Source of the DNA: Nocardioides sp. Root1257
GTDB taxonomy: Bacteria > Actinomycetota > Actinomycetes > Propionibacteriales > Nocardioidaceae
DNA length: 64,000 nt
Assembly: GCF_001425175.1 (NCBI RefSeq)
Contig: NZ_LMDV01000001.1
Location: 765,454 to 829,453 of the forward strand
Direction: 5' to 3'
A program made the translations under genes and the position numbers. Below, one piece after another: positions 17,254-28,112 of the stretch. The notes beneath the pieces were generated by a model. That model was not told the origin of the DNA. It did no database searches and saw nothing but the letters and a program-made list of their open reading frames with translations. The first letter of the stretch is position 1; each line of letters opens with the position of its first letter.

Positions 17254-18324
17254 TCAGCGCGACCACGTGCGGGCGATGCGCTCGGCCAGGTCGGCCAGCG
17301 CGCCGGCCGGGTCGCCGAAGGCCCGCTCCTCGCCCGCCGCCTCGACGAGCGAGTACGCCGACTCGACGCCGAGCGCGCGCATCTCGCGCGAGCCGACGTG
17401 GACCTGCCCCGCGAGGACCACGCACGGGCGCAGCGCCTCGCCGGCGATCTCGGCGACGCCGTACGGCACCTTGCCGCCCCGGCTGGAGTAGTCGAAGGCA
17501 CCCTCGCCGGTCACGACCAGGTCGGCGGCGCGCGCCCGCTCGGCGAGCCGCAGCGCGCCGGCGACCAGCCCGATCCCGGGCTCCCGGGTACCGCCCAGGA
17601 GGAGCACCGCGAAGCCCAGCCCGCCAGCGGCGCCGGCGCCATCCGCGAGCGCCACCTTGCGGTCGGTCGCCGCCGCGAGCTCCTGCAGCCAGCCGTCGAC
17701 GACCGGCAGCCGCTCCTCGGGGATGCCCTTCTGCGGCCCGAACACCTTGGTCGCGCCGAACAGGCCGGTCAGCGGGTTGTCGACGTCGGTGGCGGCGACC
17801 AGCTCGACGTCGAGTGCCGGAAGCTCGACCGACGTGATGCCAGCCAGCCCGGCGACGCCCGCGTCCAGGGGCCGGTCCGCGGTGGCGCCGAGGGCGGCGA
17901 GCATCCCCGCTCCCCCGTCGTTGGTGCCGCTGCCGCCCAGGCCGAGCACCACCCGGGTCGCGCCGGCGTCGACGGCCGCGGCGACGAGCTCGCCGACGCC
18001 GTACGTCGTGGCCGCCTCGGCCCCTTCTGCCCGGGCCAAGTGCAGGCCGCACGCCTGCGCCGTCTCGACGTACGCCGTGCCGTCGTGGACCAGCAGTGTC
18101 GCCGGGGTCGGCTCGCCGTGCGGACCCCGCACGGTCACCGCCAGCAGCTCGCCGCCGAGCGCCTCGTGCAGCACGTCGACGAAGCCCGGGCCACCGTCCG
18201 CCATCGGCGCGAGGTCGAGCTCGTCGCCGGGCGCCCGCCGGCGCCAGCCCGTCGCGATCGCCTCAGCGGCCTCGACCGCGGTGAGCGTGCCGGCGAACTT
18301 GTCGGGCGCCACCAGAACTCGCAT
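17254..18324 (-). CDS. Glycerate kinase (GlxK/GckA class II fold)
   Basis: 356 residues, usual family length. N-terminal MRVLVAPDKFAGTLTAVEAA with PMADGGPGFVDVLHEALGG, the LGLGGSGTNDGGAGMLAALG phosphate loop, and VVTGEGAFDYSSRGGKVPYG are signatures of the family that phosphorylates glycerate to 2-phosphoglycerate (or 3-). It stands alone, 75 bases upstream of erpA on the same strand and divergent from the GNAT gene. Confidence 0.92.
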   Translation of the reverse strand: MRVLVAPDKFAGTLTAVEAAEAIATGWRRRAPGDELDLAPMADGGPGFVDVLHEALGGELLAVTVRGPHGEPTPATLLVHDGTAYVETAQACGLHLARAEGAEAATTYGVGELVAAAVDAGATRVVLGLGGSGTNDGGAGMLAALGATADRPLDAGVAGLAGITSVELPALDVELVAATDVDNPLTGLFGATKVFGPQKGIPEERLPVVDGWLQELAAATDRKVALADGAGAAGGLGFAVLLLGGTREPGIGLVAGALRLAERARAADLVVTGEGAFDYSSRGGKVPYGVAEIAGEALRPCVVLAGQVHVGSREMRALGVESAYSLVEAAGEERAFGDPAGALADLAERIARTWSR

Positions 18325-18368
18325 GCGGCCATCCTGTCGGACTCCCTAGGGTCTGCGGTGTGGCAGGC

Positions 18369-19241
18369 ATGAGGATCCGACCGATGACCCCCGACGACGT
18401 ACCGGCTGCCGAGCGGGTGAGCGACGACGGCTTCTTCGAGCTCGACACCCGGATGCAGCGGCTCTCCGGCCCGGCGCCCGAGCGCCGCTCGGACCCGCAC
18501 CGCGCGGTCTGGATGGAGCGGACGCTGCACCTAGTCACGACGGATCCCGGCGGCTGCTGGGTCGCCGAGGACGAGACCGGGATGGTCGGCATGGCGACGT
18601 CGTACCGCCGCGAGACGATGTGGTGCCTCGCGACGTACGCCGTGCTGCCGGGCCGCCAGGGACAGGGCATCGGCAAGCCGCTGCTCGCCGCCGCGATGGA
18701 CCACGGCCGGGCGTGCACCCGCGGGATGCTCTCGTCGTCCTCGGACCCGAAGGCGGTCCGGGTCTACCACCAGGCCGGGTTCGAGCTGCACCCGCAGATG
18801 TACCTGACCGGCACCGTGGACCGCTCGACGCTGCCGGTGGTCGAGAAGGTCCGCGAGGGCGGGGCCTCCGACGTCGACCTGATGGACAGCCTCGACCGCG
18901 GCACCCGCGGTGCCGCCCACGGCCCGGACCACGAGCTGATGCTGAGGTCGTGGCGGCTGCTGGTGTCGGACACGACCACCGGGTCGGGCTACGCCTACCT
19001 CAACGAGCGCGGTCAGCTGGCGCTGCTCGCCGCGACCAACCGGCGCACGGCGACCCGGCTGCTGTGGGCCGCCCTGGCCGACGGTCCGGAGCAGGTCACC
19101 ATCGCCCACATCACCGGCGCCAACCAGTGGGTGCTCGACGTCGGGTTCGCCGCGCGTCTCGAGCTGCACCAGGAGGGATATCTCGGGCTGCGCGGGATGA
19201 AGCCGCCCTCGCCGTACGTTCACAACGGTGCGCTGCTGTGA
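18369..19241 (+). CDS. GNAT-family acetyltransferase with two GNAT-like halves
   Basis: 290 residues from the ATG at 18369 (GTG at 18360 also possible). The first half holds a standard acetyl-CoA site (YAVLPGRQGQGIGKPLLAAA). The second half (about 175-290, with SGYAYLNERGQLALLAATNR and IAHITGANQWVLDVGFAARLELHQEGYL) looks like a degenerate second GNAT domain without a clear pyrophosphate loop. The substrate is unknown. The region shortly before the nadA start is only 44 bases long. Confidence 0.8.
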   Translation: MRIRPMTPDDVPAAERVSDDGFFELDTRMQRLSGPAPERRSDPHRAVWMERTLHLVTTDPGGCWVAEDETGMVGMATSYRRETMWCLATYAVLPGRQGQGIGKPLLAAAMDHGRACTRGMLSSSSDPKAVRVYHQAGFELHPQMYLTGTVDRSTLPVVEKVREGGASDVDLMDSLDRGTRGAAHGPDHELMLRSWRLLVSDTTTGSGYAYLNERGQLALLAATNRRTATRLLWAALADGPEQVTIAHITGANQWVLDVGFAARLELHQEGYLGLRGMKPPSPYVHNGALL

Positions 19242-19285
19242 CCGCCCGGTCCGACGAGCAGAGCCCGCGAGAATAGGATCAGGAC

Positions 19286-20458
19286 ATGACCACCGTGGAC
19301 CTCCCGCTGCTCCCCCTCGGCCGTGGCGTCGACCTCAACAGCGAGCGTGGCGTCGAGTGCCCCGGTGACCTGCCGGCCGCGTCCGACCCCGACCTGGTCG
19401 CGCGGGCCCTGGCCGCCAAGGCGGCGCTGGGCGACAAGGTCTTCGTGCTGGGCCACCACTACCAGCGCGACGAGGTCATCCAGTTCGCCGACGTCACCGG
19501 CGACTCGTTCAAGCTCGCGCGGGACGCGGCGGCCCGGCCGGACGCCGAGTTCATCGTCTTCTGCGGCGTCCACTTCATGGCCGAGTCGGCCGACATCCTC
19601 ACCGGCTCGCAGCAGCAGGTGATCCTCCCCGACCTCGCCGCCGGCTGCTCGATGGCCGACATGGCGCGCCTCACCCAGGTCGAGATGGCCTGGGAGGCGA
19701 TGACCGCCGCGGGTGTCGCCGATTCCGTCGTCCCGGTGACCTACATGAACTCCAGCGCCGACATCAAGGCGTTCTGCGGCCGCAACGGCGGTGTCGTCTG
19801 CACCTCGAGCAACGCCGAGGTCGCCCTGGAGTGGGCGTTCGAGCAGAAGCCGGACGCGAAGGTGCTCTTCCTGCCCGACCAGCACCTCGGCCGCAACACC
19901 GCCGTGCTCAAGATGGGCCTCACCCTCGACGACTGCGTCGTCTGGGACCCGCACCGGCCCAACGGCGGCCTCACCGAGGAGGAGCTGCGCGACGCCACGA
20001 TGATCCTCTGGAAGGGCCACTGCTCCGTGCACGGCCGCTTCTCGGAGGAGGTCGTCGACGAGCTGCGCGCGACCATCCCGGACATCCAGATCCTGGTGCA
20101 CCCGGAGTGCAAGCACGAGGTCGTGCTCAAGGCCGACCTGGTCGGCTCCACGGAGTTCATCATCAGCACGATCGAGGCGGCGCCGGCCGGCTCCAGCTGG
20201 GCGATCGGCACCGAGCTCAACCTGGTCAAGCGGCTCGCCGCGGCCCACCCCGACAAGCGGATCACGTTCCTCGACAAGACCGTCTGCTACTGCTCGACGA
20301 TGAACCGCATCGACCTCCCGCATTTCGTGTGGGCGATGGAGTCGCTGGTCGCGGGCCAGGTCGTGAACCGGATCGAGGTCGACCCGGAGACCGAGAAGCA
20401 CGCGCTGGTCGCGCTCGAACGGATGCTGGCCCTGCCGGGCAAGACCCACAAGGACTGA
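19286..20458 (+). CDS. nadA: Quinolinate synthase A
   Basis: 390 residues. Condenses iminoaspartate with dihydroxyacetone phosphate to quinolinate in NAD synthesis, using a 4Fe-4S cluster. Family segments are VFVLGHHYQRDEVIQFAD, FCGVHFMAESADIL and LPDLAAGCSMADM. Candidate cluster cysteines are C121, C275 (HPECKHE) and C334 or C336 (VCYCSTMN). nadB and nadC are not in the window, so nadA is separated from its usual partners. The start is an ATG preceded by AGGATCAGGAC. Confidence 0.96.
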   Translation: MTTVDLPLLPLGRGVDLNSERGVECPGDLPAASDPDLVARALAAKAALGDKVFVLGHHYQRDEVIQFADVTGDSFKLARDAAARPDAEFIVFCGVHFMAESADILTGSQQQVILPDLAAGCSMADMARLTQVEMAWEAMTAAGVADSVVPVTYMNSSADIKAFCGRNGGVVCTSSNAEVALEWAFEQKPDAKVLFLPDQHLGRNTAVLKMGLTLDDCVVWDPHRPNGGLTEEELRDATMILWKGHCSVHGRFSEEVVDELRATIPDIQILVHPECKHEVVLKADLVGSTEFIISTIEAAPAGSSWAIGTELNLVKRLAAAHPDKRITFLDKTVCYCSTMNRIDLPHFVWAMESLVAGQVVNRIEVDPETEKHALVALERMLALPGKTHKD

Positions 20459-20472
20459 TCGCCCCGGCTCGT

Positions 20473-20580
20473 TGAATCGAGACTTGTGACGACCGAGTCG
20501 GGACTTCTGAACGCCGCTCGGGTCAGAACTCTCGACTCAACCGGAGAAAGTACCGACTCAAGCGTCAGAACTCTCGATTT
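20473..20580. repeat. Four-copy ~20-bp repeat in both orientations
   Basis: Imperfect copies of TTGAGTCGAGAGTTCTGACG occur near 20473-20492 and 20496-20515 on the plus strand and near 20521-20540 and 20554-20580 inverted. GTCAGAACTCTCGA is exact at 20522-20535 and 20564-20577. The inner pair can form a hairpin between the convergent nadA and histidine kinase genes, so the block may serve as a terminator. It is unrelated to the other repeat families in the window. Confidence 0.7.
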
Positions 20581-20584
20581 CAAC

Positions 20585-21754
20585 TCAGTCGGGCAGCTCG
20601 AACCAGGCGCAGGTGCCGGCGTACGGCGAGTCCGTGAGGCCGATCCGGCCCCCGTGCGCCTCGACGATCCGCCGGCAGGTGGTGAGACCGATGCCCGAGC
20701 CCTCGATGTCCTCGTCGACCCGGGCGAGTGGCTGGAAGACCCGCTCCTGCTGGTCCGCGGGGATGCCGGGGCCGCGGTCGCACACCTCGATCCGCCAGCG
20801 ATCGCCGAGACGGGTGCCGTCGACCTCGATGTGGGCGGGCTGACCCGGACGCACGAACTTGGCCGCGTTCGCGACGAGGTTCTGCAGGACGGCGCGCAGC
20901 TGCACGGGGTCGCCGGTGACCGTCGGCAGGTCGCCGACGACGACGGTCGCGCCCTCGAGCGCGGTCCGCAGGTCCTCGCGCACGTCGGCGAAGACCGCCG
21001 CCAGGTCGACCGGGACGCGCTGGAGCTCGCCACCGACCCGGGCGAAGGCGAGCAGGTCGTTGATCAGTGACTGCATCCGGTCCGCGCCGCCGATGGCGCG
21101 CTGGACGAGGAACGCGAGGTCGGCGTCCTCGTCGACCTCCTCGTCCATCATCTTCAGCGACAGCGTCACCGCCGTGAGGGGGTTGCGCAGGTCGTGGCTG
21201 ACCTGGCCCGCGAACGCCGCGAGCTGCTCGTTGGACCGCTCGAGCTCGCGGGTGCGCAGCTCCAGCTCGAGCAGGTCGACGACCCGGTCGGCGAGGCCGA
21301 CCAGTGCGTGCTCCTGCTCGTCGGTGAGGGACCGCGGCACCTCGTCGAAGACGCACAGCGTGCCGATCACGACGTCCTCGGGCGTCCGCAGCTGGTGGGT
21401 GGCGTAGAACCGGACGTTGCCGATCACCCCGGTGACGAACGGGTTGTCCCGGAACCGCGGGTCGAGGCTGGCGTCCGGCACCACGACCGGCCGGCCCGAG
21501 TGGAGCACGACGTTGCACATCGAGTCCTCGCGGCTGCACACCGAGGCGTCGAACCCGTGCGTGGCGACCTGGTGCTGCTCGGAGTCGGTGATCAGGTTGA
21601 TCGTCGCCATCGGGGTCTGGGCGACCTGGGCCGCGATCTCGACGATCGCGAGCAGGTCGGCCCGCGGGGGCTGCACCAGGACCTGGTACTTCCCGATCTC
21701 GGCGACGCGCATCCCGTCCTGCAGCTGGTCCTGCACCGAGCTCGTCACGGTCAT
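20585..21754 (-). CDS. GAF-domain sensor histidine kinase
   Basis: 389 residues. An N-terminal GAF domain (about 25-165: TINLITDSEQHQVATHGFD, SMCNVVLHSGRPVVVPDA) is followed by a dimerisation helix with H187 in SHDLRNPLTAV and a HATPase domain (NLVANAAKFV, DRGPGIPADQQERVFQPLAR, GSGIGLTTCRRIVEAHGG). It has no membrane helix, so it is a cytosolic sensor. No response regulator is adjacent. The ATG at 21754 follows a GGGGGG stretch; the upstream ATG at 21772 is less likely. Confidence 0.92.
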   Translation of the reverse strand: MTVTSSVQDQLQDGMRVAEIGKYQVLVQPPRADLLAIVEIAAQVAQTPMATINLITDSEQHQVATHGFDASVCSREDSMCNVVLHSGRPVVVPDASLDPRFRDNPFVTGVIGNVRFYATHQLRTPEDVVIGTLCVFDEVPRSLTDEQEHALVGLADRVVDLLELELRTRELERSNEQLAAFAGQVSHDLRNPLTAVTLSLKMMDEEVDEDADLAFLVQRAIGGADRMQSLINDLLAFARVGGELQRVPVDLAAVFADVREDLRTALEGATVVVGDLPTVTGDPVQLRAVLQNLVANAAKFVRPGQPAHIEVDGTRLGDRWRIEVCDRGPGIPADQQERVFQPLARVDEDIEGSGIGLTTCRRIVEAHGGRIGLTDSPYAGTCAWFELPD

Positions 21755-21823
21755 GGCCCCCCAATGGCTCATCCGGTCGTCGGCCCGCAGGTTAGTACGC
21801 CGCCCCCTCGACCTGCCAGCGAC

Positions 21824-23434
21824 TCACTGCCCCGGGCGCTGGAATCCGGTCGGCGGGCCGCCCGTGCCCCCGAACCCGCCGGGACCACCGAGCTGCACCC
21901 GGTTGTTCGTCTCGGTGTCGCCGGTCGGCAGCGCCGCGTCGAGGTCGGCGAGGACGACCTCGTCGCCCTTCGCCAGACCGTCGGTGATCTCGACCCGCGT
22001 CGCACCCGTGACCCCCGTCGTGACCGGGGTCGGCGTTGCGACGCCGTCCTCGAGCAGGGTCACCCGACCGTCGGAGACCGCGGAGGCCGGGACGGTCACC
22101 ACGTCGGACGCCGTACCGGTCACGACGGCGACGGAGGCGGTCAGGCCCGTGGCGATGTCGAGGTGCTTGCGGCGCAGCGTGATCGTCACGGCGTACGTCG
22201 AGTCGCTGGCGGGCACCGAGCTGACCTGGGTGACGGCGCCCCGCAGTGCGGTGTCGGCACCGGCCGGGGTCGCCCGGGCGACCTGCCCGACCTCGAGCTC
22301 CTGCACCTGCGTGCTGGACACGGACACCTGCACGGTGGTGGTGCCCTGGGAGACCAGGACGAAGACCGCGGTCCCGGCGGCGACCGAGTCCCCGGCACCG
22401 GCGTCGACCGCGACGACCCTGCCTGCGAACGGCGCGGTCACGGTCGCCATCGCGAGCTCCTGCTGCGCGGTGAGCAGGTCGGCCCGGGCCTGGTCGATCG
22501 AGGCCTGGTCCTTCGCGAGCGTCGCCGCGGTGACGGTCCCGCCGCTCATCCCGCTGCTGCTCCCGGTCGTGGCCGCCACGAGCACGATGGCGGGCTCGTC
22601 GGCCGTCGTCGCGACGGCGGCGTTCGCGGCGGCGCTGGTCTCGTCACCCAGCGCCGCGGTCAGCGTGTCGGCGAGCGCCTCGAGGGCGTCCTGGAGCGCC
22701 TGCTGGTCGGTGGCGACCTGCTGCTGCGCCGCCTGGACGGCGGTGAGCGCGTCGCTGCACTCCTGGCTGACCGCTGCCTCGGGGGTCGCGGTGCAGGCCG
22801 CCTGCTGAGCCGCGAGCGCGTCCTGCGCCGCCGCCAGCGACGTCGACACCGCCGTCTGCGCGGTCAGCACCGCCTGCTGCTGCGCAGCGAGGGCGTCCAG
22901 GTCGACGCCGCTGTCGTCATCGGGGTCGGTCGACGGGCTCGCCGAGGGTGACTGGCCCTGCGGAGACTCGCCCTGCGGCGACTGGCCCTGCGGCGACTGA
23001 CCGCCGGACTGCGGCACCTGGCCGCCGGACTGGGGCGACTGGGTGTCCCCGGTGCTCGCGTCCGAGACCGCCTCGGTCTGGGCCGCGATGTCCGACTCGA
23101 GCTGGGCACGGGCCGAGGCCAGCGTCGAGCGGGCCCGCTGCACGGCCTCCCGCAGGCTCCCGTCGTCGAGGCGGCCGAGCACCTGGCCGGCCGTCACCTT
23201 CTCGCCCGGCTCCACGGTCACCCGGGCCACCGTGCCGGACGTGGCGAACGCCAGGTCGGCACGACCGGCCGGCTCGACCGTGCCGGTCAGGTCGACGGTC
23301 TCCTCAAGGTCGCCGATGGTCGCGCGTGCGGTGCGGTACGACGGGTCGTCGGCGGCCGCGGCGTACCCGGCGTACCCGACGCCCGCCACCGCGAGCACGG
23401 CGACGCCGGCGATCAGGCGGCGTGGGATCCTCAC
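21824..23434 (-). CDS. Periplasmic-adaptor/HlyD-type efflux protein with SPQG repeats
   Basis: 536 residues from a GTG overlapping the TGA of the upstream lipoprotein gene. An N-terminal anchor (LIAGVAVLAVAGVGYAGYAA) precedes the adaptor's lipoyl-like halves (GTVARVTVEPGEKVTAGQVLG and APFAGRVVAVDAGAGDSVAAG). Between them lies a long coiled-coil arm interrupted by a low-complexity insert of repeated SPQG/SPQSGGQ units (about residues 130-165, DNA about 22940-23045). The C-terminus is glycine-rich. It is the second adaptor of this operon, larger than the first; why an operon needs two is unclear. Confidence 0.85.
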   Translation of the reverse strand: MRIPRRLIAGVAVLAVAGVGYAGYAAAADDPSYRTARATIGDLEETVDLTGTVEPAGRADLAFATSGTVARVTVEPGEKVTAGQVLGRLDDGSLREAVQRARSTLASARAQLESDIAAQTEAVSDASTGDTQSPQSGGQVPQSGGQSPQGQSPQGESPQGQSPSASPSTDPDDDSGVDLDALAAQQQAVLTAQTAVSTSLAAAQDALAAQQAACTATPEAAVSQECSDALTAVQAAQQQVATDQQALQDALEALADTLTAALGDETSAAANAAVATTADEPAIVLVAATTGSSSGMSGGTVTAATLAKDQASIDQARADLLTAQQELAMATVTAPFAGRVVAVDAGAGDSVAAGTAVFVLVSQGTTTVQVSVSSTQVQELEVGQVARATPAGADTALRGAVTQVSSVPASDSTYAVTITLRRKHLDIATGLTASVAVVTGTASDVVTVPASAVSDGRVTLLEDGVATPTPVTTGVTGATRVEITDGLAKGDEVVLADLDAALPTGDTETNNRVQLGGPGGFGGTGGPPTGFQRPGQ

Positions 23435-24243
23435 GCGGCACCGCCCTCCGGGCCGCGCATCCCGCCGCCGCCGAAGCCGGTGCTGCACTGGCCGTCGACG
23501 GGGTCGGAGACGCTGATCGTCGTGGCCACGACGGCGCCGGTGTCGTCGCTGTCGCCGCGGGCGGTGACGCAGCGGCCGACGGCGACCGCGGTGGCCTTCG
23601 CCTTCGCCTGTGTCGTGTACGTCGTGTCGTCGCCGACCGTGACGGAGACGTCGGACGTGTCCTCGCTGCCCGGCTGGGTCGCGCTGACGGTGAAGCCGGT
23701 CGAGGACACCGCGGTGACCTCGCCGACGGTGCCGAACCCACCGCCGCGCGCGCCGCCGGGACCACCCGAGGGCATGTCGGACGGCATGTCCGTGGGCATG
23801 TCGGTGGGCATCCCGGACGGGGCGCCGTCAGGCCGCTGTCCGCCGCCGAAGCCGCAGCTGTCGCCGTCGGCCGCCGCGGTGATCCGCACGGTGGCGGCGG
23901 TCTCGTCGTCGTCGGCGGTGGTCACCATGACGCAGCTGCCGACGGTGACATCGGCGAGCGTGGCGTCGACCTGCTGGGTGAAGGTCGTGGACTTCGTCCA
24001 GCTGACGGCGACCTGGCCGTTCTGGTCGTTCTGCACCTGGGCGGTGCTGCCGCTGACCGCGGCGACGGTGCCGGAGGCACCGGGCGCGGCGCCGCCCTGG
24101 GCGGCGTTCGGTGCTCCCCCAGCCTGCGCGGCGGCGCCGGAGGTGTCGGTGGCGGCGTCGTCGCTGCCGCCGCCGCACGCGGCGAGGGTGGCGACGAGCA
24201 GCACAGACGAGGCGGTGGCGAGGGTGACGCGGGTGAGGTTCAC
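23431..24243 (-). CDS. Secreted lipoprotein with DUF5666-like beta domains
   Basis: 270 residues from the GTG at 24243, chosen for its AAAGG site and compact lipoprotein signal (LLVATLAAC, cysteine 23). The upstream ATG at 24276 overlaps the permease stop (ATGA) and is the alternative. Two similar domains ([14 protein letters not shown] ... [23 protein letters not shown] ... VGRCVTARG) have the GxVtxVsxxxxtV pattern of DUF5666. They are joined by a methionine/proline repeat [17 protein letters not shown]. Each domain has one or two cysteines that could pair. It probably sits outside the membrane with the exporter. Function unknown. Confidence 0.75.
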   Translation of the reverse strand: MNLTRVTLATASSVLLVATLAACGGGSDDAATDTSGAAAQAGGAPNAAQGGAAPGASGTVAAVSGSTAQVQNDQNGQVAVSWTKSTTFTQQVDATLADVTVGSCVMVTTADDDETAATVRITAAADGDSCGFGGGQRPDGAPSGMPTDMPTDMPSDMPSGGPGGARGGGFGTVGEVTAVSSTGFTVSATQPGSEDTSDVSVTVGDDTTYTTQAKAKATAVAVGRCVTARGDSDDTGAVVATTISVSDPVDGQCSTGFGGGGMRGPEGGAA

Positions 24244-24272
24244 GGGGTGCCTTTCGTGGCGGGGAGCGCGGC

Positions 24273-25495
24273 TCATTCGCTGCGCAGGGCGTCGATCGGG
24301 GTCAGGCGGGCGGCGCGGCTGGCGGGGTAGACCCCGAACCCGACGCCCAGGGCGAGCGCGGTCAGCAGCGCCGCGACGGTGGCCAGCAGGGAGAGCGTCA
24401 CCGGCTGGTCGATGAGGGGTGGCAGCACCCAGGAGCCGACGACGCCGACGAGGATCCCGACCACCCCGCCCGCGAGACCGAGCATCGAGGCCTCGACCAG
24501 GAACTGCCGCCCGATCACGCTCGGGGTCGCCCCGAGAGCCTTGCGCAGCCCGATCTCGCGGATCCGCTCCGTGACCGAGACCAGCATGATGTTCATGACG
24601 CCGACCCCGCCGACCAGCAGGGAGATCGCGGCGATGCCGGTGAGCAGCACCGTGAGCGTCTTGTTGGTCGAGTTGGCCGTCTCCACCAGCGACTCCTGGG
24701 TGGAGATGCTGAAGTCGGCCTCAGCGGTCGTGACGCCGTGCCGGGTGGCCAGCAGGCTCTGGACCTCCTGGTACGCCGCGCTCAGCGTGCCGGACGAGGC
24801 GGCCTCGACGTAGATCGTCGACACGGCACCCGAGGTCGAGCCGCTGAGCGCCTTGGCCGTGCTGATCGGCACGACCGCCTGGTCGTCCTCGGTGCTGCCC
24901 GAGTCGGAGGATCCGCTGGAGTCGAGGACCCCGATGACCGTGAGCTGCTGGCCGCCGATCGAGACCGTCTGCCCGACCGGGCTGCCGAACGAGAAGAGCT
25001 CGCTCGCGGTGTCAGGCCCGAGCACGACCACCTTCGCGCCCGAGGCCAGCTCGTCGTCGGTGAAGAACCGGCCCGAGGTGAGCGTGCGGGCCCGTACGTC
25101 GAGCCAGTCGGTCGTCGTGCCGACCACCGACGTCGTCCAGTTGGTCTCCCCGGCCGTCACGGCCGTGGAGGTCGAGGTCGTCGGGGCGACCCGGCTGACG
25201 TCGGGGGCGGCGGTGCGGTCGGCGATCGCGGTGGCGTCGTCGAGGGTGAGCGTGGTCGCGGAGCCGAAGCCGCCGCGCATGCCACCCGAGTCGGTGCTGC
25301 TGCCCGGCGACACGATCAGCAGGTTGCTGCCGAGGGCGTCGATCTGGTCGCGCACCTTGTCCTGGGCGCCCTGGCCGAAGCCGACGGTGAGGATGACCGA
25401 GGCGATGCCGATGACGATGCCGAGCATCGTGAGCAGGGATCGCATCCGGTGCGCGCGGACGGCCTCGGCGCCGGCGCGCAGGGTCTCGGCCCAGT

Positions 25496-25499
<4 letters not shown>
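24273..25499 (-). CDS. MacB-type ABC transporter permease
   Basis: 408 residues. One N-terminal helix ([20 protein letters not shown]), a large extracytoplasmic MacB_PCD domain (about 45-270) and three C-terminal FtsX helices ([20 protein letters not shown] ... TPIDALRSE). This mechanotransmission-type permease works with the ATPase encoded just upstream. The start ATG overlaps the ATPase stop. Substrates of such systems include peptides and lipophilic drugs; none is indicated here. Confidence 0.93.
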
Positions 25500-26199
<700 letters not shown>

Positions 26200-26203
<4 letters not shown>

Positions 26204-27384
26204 TGGCCGGGACCCGTCATCTGCGGCTGGCCGTTGCCGCCCATCTGGCTGAAGTCGGGCATCTCGCCGCCCGGGAAGCCCTGCTGGCCGCCCTCGCCGG
26301 TGTCGCCGCCGCCGCCGGTGGGGCGGGTGAAGCCGGGCACGACGATCGTGTCGCCCTCGGCGAGACCGGAGAGGATCTCGGTGGTCATGCCGTAGGTCTC
26401 GCCGGTCTTCACCTCGACCTCGGTCTCCTTGCCGCCGTCGACCTTGGTGGCGTACGTCGCGCCGTCCTTGGTCGTCAGGGCTCGGCTGGCGACGGTGAGG
26501 ACGTCGTCGCGCTGCTTGACGATGATCGTCGCGGTGGCGGAGACGCCGGCGTACAGGTCCTTCTGCTTGCCGGTGACGGCGATCGTGACCGGGAAGACGG
26601 CCGCCCCGCTGTCGTTGGTCTCGGCGACCAGGCCGACCTCGGAGACGGTGCCGTAGACGGTGTCGGTGACCCCGGTGACCGCGATCTCGACCTGGAGCCC
26701 CTTCTTGAGCTGGTCGACGTCCGCGGCCGCGACGGTCGCGTCCACGACGTACGAGCCGGTGGCGACGATCGAGATCGTCCCGGTGGACGTGTCGGTGCTG
26801 CTGCTGTCGGCGGCCGTGTCGGCGCCGCCGGTCGAGCCGGAGCCCGAGCCCACCGTGTCGCCCTTGCTGAGGTCGACGGACGTCACGGTGCCGCCGATGG
26901 TGGCCCGCAGAGTGGCGTCGGTGACGGCCTGGCGGGCGTCGGCGAGGGTGGCGCGAGCCGAGACCACCGCGGCCTCGTCGGCCGCGACCTGGACGTCGCT
27001 GGCGCCCGCGTCCTCGTCCTCGTCGAGCTGGGTCTGTGCGGCGTCGAGCGAGGACGCCGCCGCCGTGCGCGTCGCGACCAGCGCCGCCTTCCCGACGGTG
27101 GCGAGCACGTCGCCCTTGTGCACCTTGTCGCCCTCGGCGACGGCGACCCGGGTCACCGTCCCGGAGACCGCGAACGACTCGTCGCTGGTCCTGCTGGCCG
27201 CCAGGGTGCCGTCGGCGGAGACGGTCTCCCGCACGGTCTGGGTGGACACGGTGGCGGTCGTGCTGGTGGCGGCCTGCGAGCTGTCACGGGTGAGCAGCCA
27301 GGCACCGGTGCTCGCGACCGCGACCAGCACCGCGAGGGCACCGACCAGCAGGATCCGCGAGCGGCGACGGGTAGGCAGTCGCAC
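26200..27384 (-). CDS. Periplasmic-adaptor (MacA/HlyD-like) efflux protein
   Basis: 394 residues, first gene of the five-gene export operon. An N-terminal anchor (ILLVGALAVLVAVASTGAWL) is followed by split lipoyl halves (GTVTRVAVAEGDKVHKGDVL and RATIGGTVTSVDLSKGDTVG) around a short alpha-hairpin, then beta-barrel and membrane-proximal domains. The C-terminus ends in a Gly/Pro/Gln-rich tail (QQGFPGGEMPDFSQMGGNGQ). In Gram-positives such adaptors extend the MacB permease outward. The GTG/ATG choice follows an AGGAAG site. Confidence 0.9.
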
Positions 27385-27511
27385 GGTCTTCCTCTCGACG
27401 TCGAATCGTCGCAGGACCGGCGGTCCCGCGACGGAGACGATGCCGAGCCGGGCTGTGGCGCTCCTCGGGTCGACCTGTGCGTGGGCTGTGGTCGACCTGC
27501 CGACAGGCTGC

Positions 27512-28099
27512 CTAGAGCCCGGGGGCGCCCCAGACGGCCAGCCAGCGGCCGAGGTCCTGCTCCATCGGGAGCTCCCCGGCGAGGGTGTCCCTCAGCTGGA
27601 TCTCGAGCAGGTTGTCGCGCTGCTTCTCCGCGCCGGGCACGGGGGCGAAGGCGTAGAACGTGCCCTGCTTGTAGAGGTAGACCAGGCCGACCCGGCGACC
27701 GTCGGCACCGACGAACGGGATCAGCGAGCACAGCAGGCCGGGACCGAACCCGTGGTCCTCGAGCGAGGTGTTGACGGCGTGCAGGTCGGTGCAGAGGTCG
27801 CCGATCCCCTCGGCGTCGTCGGGGTCGTCGTGGACCACCAGCCAGGTGAAGCCGAACTCGTCCTGGCTGAGCCCGACGTCGGGCTCGTCCGGGTCGGCGT
27901 TCAGGAGCTCGACCACGTCGGCCTGCACCTGCGCGAACGCGTTGCCGCTCGCCGCGCGGTAGCAGACCGACCCGGCGCCCGTGGGGCGCAGACCCAGCGT
28001 CGTCTCCAGCGTGATCGCCGCGCTCGGGACCAGGAAGAGCGAGTCGAGCTGCGGTGCCTTCGGCTTGCTGCGGCCGGCGATGACGTCCCAGAAGCCCAC
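27512..28099 (-). CDS. pspAB: PspA-associated protein PspAB
   Basis: 195 residues, soluble. The N-terminal MGFWDVIAGRSKPKAPQLDS and SAAITLETTLGLRPTGAGSVCY match the PspAB family that accompanies pspA and htpX in Actinobacteria. Here it follows htpX on the same strand after 13 bases. Its molecular role in the envelope-stress response is not known. 127 bases of non-coding sequence separate it from the export operon. Confidence 0.8.
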   Translation of the reverse strand: MGFWDVIAGRSKPKAPQLDSLFLVPSAAITLETTLGLRPTGAGSVCYRAASGNAFAQVQADVVELLNADPDEPDVGLSQDEFGFTWLVVHDDPDDAEGIGDLCTDLHAVNTSLEDHGFGPGLLCSLIPFVGADGRRVGLVYLYKQGTFYAFAPVPGAEKQRDNLLEIQLRDTLAGELPMEQDLGRWLAVWGAPGL

Positions 28100-28112
28100 T
28101 ACGACGGCCCGG

